Positions 45,245 through 48,623 of a stretch of DNA of 48,623 bases are shown here, in pieces. The stretch's first letter is position 1. Each line of letters begins with the position of its first letter. This DNA comes from Deltaproteobacteria bacterium (lineage in GTDB: Bacteria > Myxococcota_A > Polyangia > Polyangiales > Ga0077539): the NCBI GenBank assembly GCA_016218725.1, contig JACRDB010000058.1, positions 1-48,623 of the forward strand, read 5' to 3'. The position numbers and the translations under genes are program-made. The notes below the pieces were generated by a model that had not been told where the DNA came from, did no database searches, and saw only the letters and a program-made list of their open reading frames with translations.

Positions 45245-46629
45245 TCGGACACCTCCGCCGAGGCGAGCGAAAAGACCCCCACGGCGCCCGGCCCGAGGGT
45301 CACGAAGCCCTCCGCCGACGCCCCCCCGGCGCGCCACCTCGCGCGAGGTCCCGGCCCCACCGAGGCCGCCCCCTCGGAGCGGTTGAGCGCCACCAGGAAC
45401 AGCTCCCCGGAGGCCTCCACCACCCGGGTGAGCGCCGCCCCCTCGGGGCGCACCTCCGGCGCGAGGGCCTCCAGCGCCTCCACCGTCGGGGCCTCCGGGT
45501 CCGGGGCCCGCCGCCAGGGCAGCGCCCTGCGGGACAGCGCCCCCTCGGCCTCCCTCCCCGGGTCCCCGCCCGGCTCCGGCGCCCGCAGCCCCGCCCACCC
45601 CAGGAGAGCCCCGAAGGGCGCCTGGAGGTCTCGGTCGGGCCTGGGTGGGAGAGCCACACACAGCTCCCTACCTGTCGGCAGGGAAGCTGCCAGGGCGTTG
45701 AGGGCCCTCCAACGGGCCGCGGGGGGCCTCGGGGAGCCTTCCTCGTCGAGGAGCGCTCCGACCCACCCGCTGCCCGCGCAGCCCAAAAACACGCTGTAGG
45801 ACCGTACCCCTGCGGCGAGGGCGAGGCGGGCGACCTCCTCGGTGTGGGCCGGGAGCGTGGGGCGCTCGAAGACCGGTCCCCCGGAGCGCAGGTCCAGGTG
45901 GAGCGAGGGGGCGCGGGCCAGGGCCGCACGCAAGGCCCTCCAGAGGGCCGTGGAGCCCGCGTGGGGCGGCGGGGCGGCCGCCACCGTGACCCCGCCCTGG
46001 AGGGGCTCCAGGAGGCTCCCGGTGGCCGCCAGGGCCGACTCCGGGAGCCCCTCCTCGCGGGCGGACTCCAGGAGGTGCTGTCCGAGGCTGGCCTCGGAGG
46101 GCTCGTGGTGGAGGCCGGGGTCTGGTCCGTGGCCGACGATGAAGCGCGTGAGGAGGCCCTCGCGAGCGGGCTCCGCGAGGCGCCGGGCGAGGGCCTGGAC
46201 CCAGCTCCGGGCGGCGCGGCGGTAGGCCTCCGAGGCGGGGTCTGGCAGCGGGACGAGGGCGCCGCCGTGGAGGGTGAGGCAGGGGTTCCCTCGGCGCGTG
46301 CGGAGCTGGCAGCGGGGGTCCCTGAGGACGGCCTCGGGGACGCCACCTCCGGGGCTCTGAGGGAGGCCGAAGGGACCGGCCCGCACGACGAGCTTCAGGC
46401 CCGCGGCGCGGACGGCGTGGAGCATCGCGGCGAGGTCCAGGGTGCCCCGGCCGAGGTTGAAGGTCCCGTCTTCCTCGGCGTGGTCCCGCCAGACCAGGGG
46501 GAGGTCCACGGCGTTGAAGCCCAGGGCCCTGAGGGCCTGGAGGCACGGCGCCCAGCGGCCGAGGGAGAGGGTCGGCAGGCGCACCACCGCGGCGCAGAGC
46601 GGGTCCATGGGGCGGGCATATACCGTCAC
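45241..46629 (-). CDS. GH35-like TIM-barrel protein lacking the catalytic glutamates (probable pseudoenzyme)
   Basis: 462 residues from GTG 46629, overlapping the upstream stop. The N-terminal half follows the beta-galactosidase GH35 fold: LGRWAPCLQALRALGFNAVD, DGTFNLGRGTLDLAAMLHAV and LVVRAGPFGLPQSPGGGVPE. Where GH35 enzymes have the acid/base motif IENEYG, this protein reads FIVGHGPDPG. The region expected to carry the nucleophile reads HLDLRSGGPVFE. Both catalytic Glu therefore appear lost. There is no signal peptide, which is also unusual for GH35. A binding or regulatory role is inferred. The C-terminal 80 residues look like a beta-sandwich. Confidence 0.7.
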   Translation of the reverse strand: MTVYARPMDPLCAAVVRLPTLSLGRWAPCLQALRALGFNAVDLPLVWRDHAEEDGTFNLGRGTLDLAAMLHAVRAAGLKLVVRAGPFGLPQSPGGGVPEAVLRDPRCQLRTRRGNPCLTLHGGALVPLPDPASEAYRRAARSWVQALARRLAEPAREGLLTRFIVGHGPDPGLHHEPSEASLGQHLLESAREEGLPESALAATGSLLEPLQGGVTVAAAPPPHAGSTALWRALRAALARAPSLHLDLRSGGPVFERPTLPAHTEEVARLALAAGVRSYSVFLGCAGSGWVGALLDEEGSPRPPAARWRALNALAASLPTGRELCVALPPRPDRDLQAPFGALLGWAGLRAPEPGGDPGREAEGALSRRALPWRRAPDPEAPTVEALEALAPEVRPEGAALTRVVEASGELFLVALNRSEGAASVGPGPRARWRAGGASAEGFVTLGPGAVGVFSLASAEVSE

Positions 46630-47249
46630 CGGGGATGGAGCCAGCGCCCCGAGGGGGCGTCCCGCACGAGGAGGAGCTCCTCGCCCGTATGGACCCGCAC
46701 GAGCCAGCGCTCCTGGGTGCCCTCGGCGGAGGCTCCGAGGACGTCCACCACGCGGAGGCGCTGGCCGTCCCGATCGAAGGACCTGGGTGCGCCGGAGCCC
46801 GAGGCGCGGCGCTCGACGGCGCGGAGCACCAGGGCGGCGCCGGAGGGAGGGAGCCCGGCCTCGGACCGCAGCGCCGTGGCCGCGGCGCTGACCCTCGCGG
46901 CGCTGCGCGCGGCGACCGAGGGCGCCGCCAGGAGGGTGACCAGGTCCGTGTCGTCACCGACGTGCCGGGCGAGGAGCGAGGCGCGGTCACAGAGCACCCG
47001 GAGCTCCACCACCTGGCCGTGGCCCGTGGCCCGCGAGGCGGCCCGGGCCCTCGCCAGCGGCGGCGCCAGGGACGCCCCCGCGACGCGGGCCTCGAAGTCC
47101 TCTACGCGGGTCGCCAGGTCCACGGTCTCGCCCTCGCCGTCGATGAAGACCGCCGCGAGGGCCTCGGGGACCGCGTCGAGGAGCGCGTCCAGGTGCGGAC
47201 TGAAGCCCGTCGGGGCCAGCGCCCGGGGCCTCCGGGCGGCGCGCATCAC
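46626..47249 (-). CDS. Roadblock/LC7-like domain protein
   Basis: 207 residues from GTG 47249 (or 206 from ATG 47246). Residues about 15-120 have the Roadblock/LC7 strand-helix pattern (LDALLDAVPEALAAVFIDGE, VVELRVLCDRASLLARHVGD, DTDLVTLLAA), as in MglB-type regulators of small GTPases. The C-terminal third is a beta-rich tail with RLRVVDVLGASAEG and a WLVRVHTGEELLLV strand pair. No GTPase gene is visible here, so any partner must lie elsewhere. It overlaps the parvulin-like gene before it and the GH35-like gene after it. Confidence 0.65.
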   Translation of the reverse strand: MMRAARRPRALAPTGFSPHLDALLDAVPEALAAVFIDGEGETVDLATRVEDFEARVAGASLAPPLARARAASRATGHGQVVELRVLCDRASLLARHVGDDTDLVTLLAAPSVAARSAARVSAAATALRSEAGLPPSGAALVLRAVERRASGSGAPRSFDRDGQRLRVVDVLGASAEGTQERWLVRVHTGEELLLVRDAPSGRWLHPR

Positions 47250-48136
47250 GGCGCGTCCGCGATGCCGAGGAGCCGGTGCGTGGACTCCACGGAGAGGTGC
47301 CAGCGGTGCCGCACCCTCACGCTCGTCAGGAGCTCCTGGAGGCCCTGCTCCCGGGCGCTGTTCACCAGGTCCCAGCGCACCACCCGGCGGAGCACCTCCG
47401 GGGAGGCGGGCTCCGGCGGCAGGAGCGCCACCCGGAGGAGCACATGGACCCCGAACTCCGTGGTGGTGACGGCGCTCACCGGGGCCTCCGGGGTAAGGGT
47501 CCAGGCGGCCCGGACAAAGCTCTGGACGTAGCGCCCGGCGGAGGGTCCGTCGGCGTCGAAGCGCCCCTCGCGGTCCATGGGGTCCAGGCGCTCGACCCGG
47601 CACGGCGTTGGGAACGCCGCCGCGGCCGCCTCGAAGGCCTCCAGGGTGACCTCCTCGGCGGGCAGCGACGCGCGGAAGCGCTCGGCGGCGGCCCGGGCCG
47701 CCGCGGGCGAGAGGGCCCCGTCGCCCTGCAGGGGCGCGAGGAAATGGGCGACCCTCAAGCGCTCCGGCGGCGCCAGCTCGATGGTGCGCTCGTCCACCGC
47801 GCGGGCGACGAGCCCCGGGGGGAGCGTCGCGTCGGAGTACCGGGACTCCACGGCGGTCGCCAGGAGGAGCTGCACGGAGGCCCGCCAGGTGGCGGCCTCG
47901 GCGACCCAGGCCGGGTCCAGCCGCCGGCGCCGCGCCTCCTGCGCCAGGAGGCGGGTCTCCACCGCGCGCTCCAGGGCCTCCCGGGGCGCCAGCCCGAAGG
48001 CCCTCGCGGTCACGGTCACCTCCTCGGCGGTGACCGCCTCGCCCCCCACGCGCGCCACGACCACGCCCGTGGCGGCCTGCGACGGTCCCCTCGGGGCGCC
48101 GCAGGACAACACCAGCACGGGCCACAGCCACCTCAC
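47246..48136 (-). CDS. Putative lipoprotein, PpiC/SurA-like (parvulin-type) chaperone
   Basis: 296 residues from GTG 48136, overlapping the previous stop as GTGA. A lipobox (PVLVLSCGAP) predicts lipidation, so it would be in the periplasm. The middle has the SurA/PrsA-like N-domain pattern (VVVARVGGEAVTAEEVTVTA; EALERAVETRLLAQEARRR). A shorter parvulin-like region follows (LRVAHFLAPL, then EFGVHVLLRVAL), with several catalytic-type residues not clearly aligned. It may be a chaperone without isomerase activity. The length is close to PrsA-type proteins. Confidence 0.75.
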   Translation of the reverse strand: MRWLWPVLVLSCGAPRGPSQAATGVVVARVGGEAVTAEEVTVTARAFGLAPREALERAVETRLLAQEARRRRLDPAWVAEAATWRASVQLLLATAVESRYSDATLPPGLVARAVDERTIELAPPERLRVAHFLAPLQGDGALSPAAARAAAERFRASLPAEEVTLEAFEAAAAAFPTPCRVERLDPMDREGRFDADGPSAGRYVQSFVRAAWTLTPEAPVSAVTTTEFGVHVLLRVALLPPEPASPEVLRRVVRWDLVNSAREQGLQELLTSVRVRHRWHLSVESTHRLLGIADAP

Positions 48137-48333
48137 TCGGCGCTCTCCGGGCGGAGGAGCTCGACCCCCGCCTGCACCAGGAACCAGCCCACGAAGGTGG
48201 CCAGGAGCGCGGAGACGTACTCCCGCTGGTCGAGGGCCCGCAGCGCGCTCCAGAAGGGCACCAGGGCCCCGAGGAGGAGCCCGAGGCCCAGCACCCTGAG
48301 CAGCACCCGGAAGAGCGAGGGACGTTCCACCAC
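48133..48333 (-). CDS. Small two-helix membrane protein, function unknown
   Basis: 66 residues with a GTG start at 48333 (a second GTG is the next codon). Two hydrophobic stretches (LLRVLGLGLLLGALVPFWSAL and ALLATFVGWFLVQAGVELL) flank a short charged loop. It overlaps the parvulin-like gene and starts six bases after the end of the 48340 gene, as part of the same run. It is probably a small inner-membrane accessory protein. Confidence 0.65.
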   Translation of the reverse strand: MVERPSLFRVLLRVLGLGLLLGALVPFWSALRALDQREYVSALLATFVGWFLVQAGVELLRPESAE

Positions 48334-48339
48334 CGCAGT

Positions 48340-48623
48340 CTACCTCGCGTTGTCCAGCCAGTAGCGCATCACCCACGCCGCGCCCGCCCACAGGGCGTAC
48401 GTCACCGCCCGGGAGGCTTGCCGGGGGCGCCGGGGCGAGGCCCGCACCAGCGCCGCGCCGGCGCTCAGCGTCAGGGCCAGCGCCAGCGCGAGGCCCCCCA
48501 CGGACACCACCGCGCCGCGCCCGCGGGTGAGCACCTCGCCCGCCAGGCGCTCGGGCGCCGTGGACCGCCCCGCCGCGGCGAGCCACGCCGGCCCCGCCAG
48601 CGCCGTGAAGGCCGCCAGGAGCC
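48340..48623 (-). CDS. Membrane protein, C-terminal part only (start beyond window)
   Basis: The frame is open to the window end and 93 residues are visible. They include three hydrophobic stretches, among them LLAAFTALAGPAWLAAAG, AVVSVGGLALALALTLSAGAALV and AVTYALWAGAAWVMRYW. The latter two are separated by a basic loop (RASPRRPRQASR). The C-terminus is YWLDNAR. The family is unknown. It is the first visible gene of the seven-gene run that ends with zapA. Confidence 0.6.
   Translation of the reverse strand, partial: LLAAFTALAGPAWLAAAGRSTAPERLAGEVLTRGRGAVVSVGGLALALALTLSAGAALVRASPRRPRQASRAVTYALWAGAAWVMRYWLDNAR

Overview
The window is very GC-rich and almost fully coding: no stretch longer than about 300 bases lacks a gene. 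Many genes start with GTG or TTG, and neighbours often overlap as ATGA or GTGA. These traits suggest a Myxococcota (former Deltaproteobacteria) chromosome. So do a Ser/Thr kinase fused to a receiver domain, a Roadblock-type protein, Cys-repeat lipoproteins and large envelope proteins of unknown function. The assignment is inferred from gene content only. I see no insertion sequence, integrase, CRISPR array or rRNA, so this looks like a core chromosomal segment.

Layout. (1) 1-3691, minus strand: glycolytic operon gap-pgk-tpiA followed by secG (cut by the window start), plus a small conserved-looking gene. (2) 3692-5646: an intergenic region with nested palindromes, a secreted M15 (VanY-type) peptidase and tRNA-Leu(CAG). 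(3) 5664-12454, minus: a large membrane-anchored repeat protein, a PMT-type glycosyltransferase, an RlmB-type rRNA methyltransferase and two related coiled-coil/TM/coiled-coil proteins with their own promoter and terminator signals. (4) 12605-16738, minus: an Mla/MCE lipid-transport operon with two permeases, two ATPases and one MlaD. (5) 16784-20008, plus: a Cys-rich lipoprotein, rnhA, dapD, dapE and a thioredoxin-like membrane protein interrupted by one in-frame TGA exactly where the first CxxC cysteine belongs. (6) 20005-24058, minus: Ser/Thr kinase-REC-TerB hybrid, HPt protein and a beta-propeller-like protein. (7) 24124-34696: HU, a divergent DnaB-type helicase, a VAO/PCMH flavoenzyme, a nine-repeat Cys-rich lipoprotein, an acyl-CoA ligase and several envelope proteins of unknown function. 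(8) 34836-43726, plus: lon, an outer-membrane-like protein, a GlcD-type flavoenzyme, a lipoprotein, pyrD, a secreted protein, maf and yggS. (9) 43729-48623, minus: a tightly overlapping seven-gene run ending in zapA. It includes a lipoprotein parvulin-like protein, a Roadblock/LC7-like protein and a GH35-like protein that appears to lack its catalytic glutamates.

Most exciting points. First, the thioredoxin-like gene at 19511-20008 is best read as a selenoprotein. TGA sits in the UGPC position, the frame continues through a normal thioredoxin C-terminal half with its cis-Pro loop, and a bacterial-type SECIS hairpin with a GGUC loop lies 26 nt after the TGA. Second, the two Mla ATPases have complementary defects: one has a degenerate signature, the other lacks the switch histidine. 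They would therefore form one canonical and one degenerate ATP site, matching two non-identical permeases. This predicts an asymmetric, heterodimeric lipid transporter. Third, there is a kinase-REC-TerB/HPt signalling pair and a GH35-like probable pseudoenzyme in a cell-division-linked operon.
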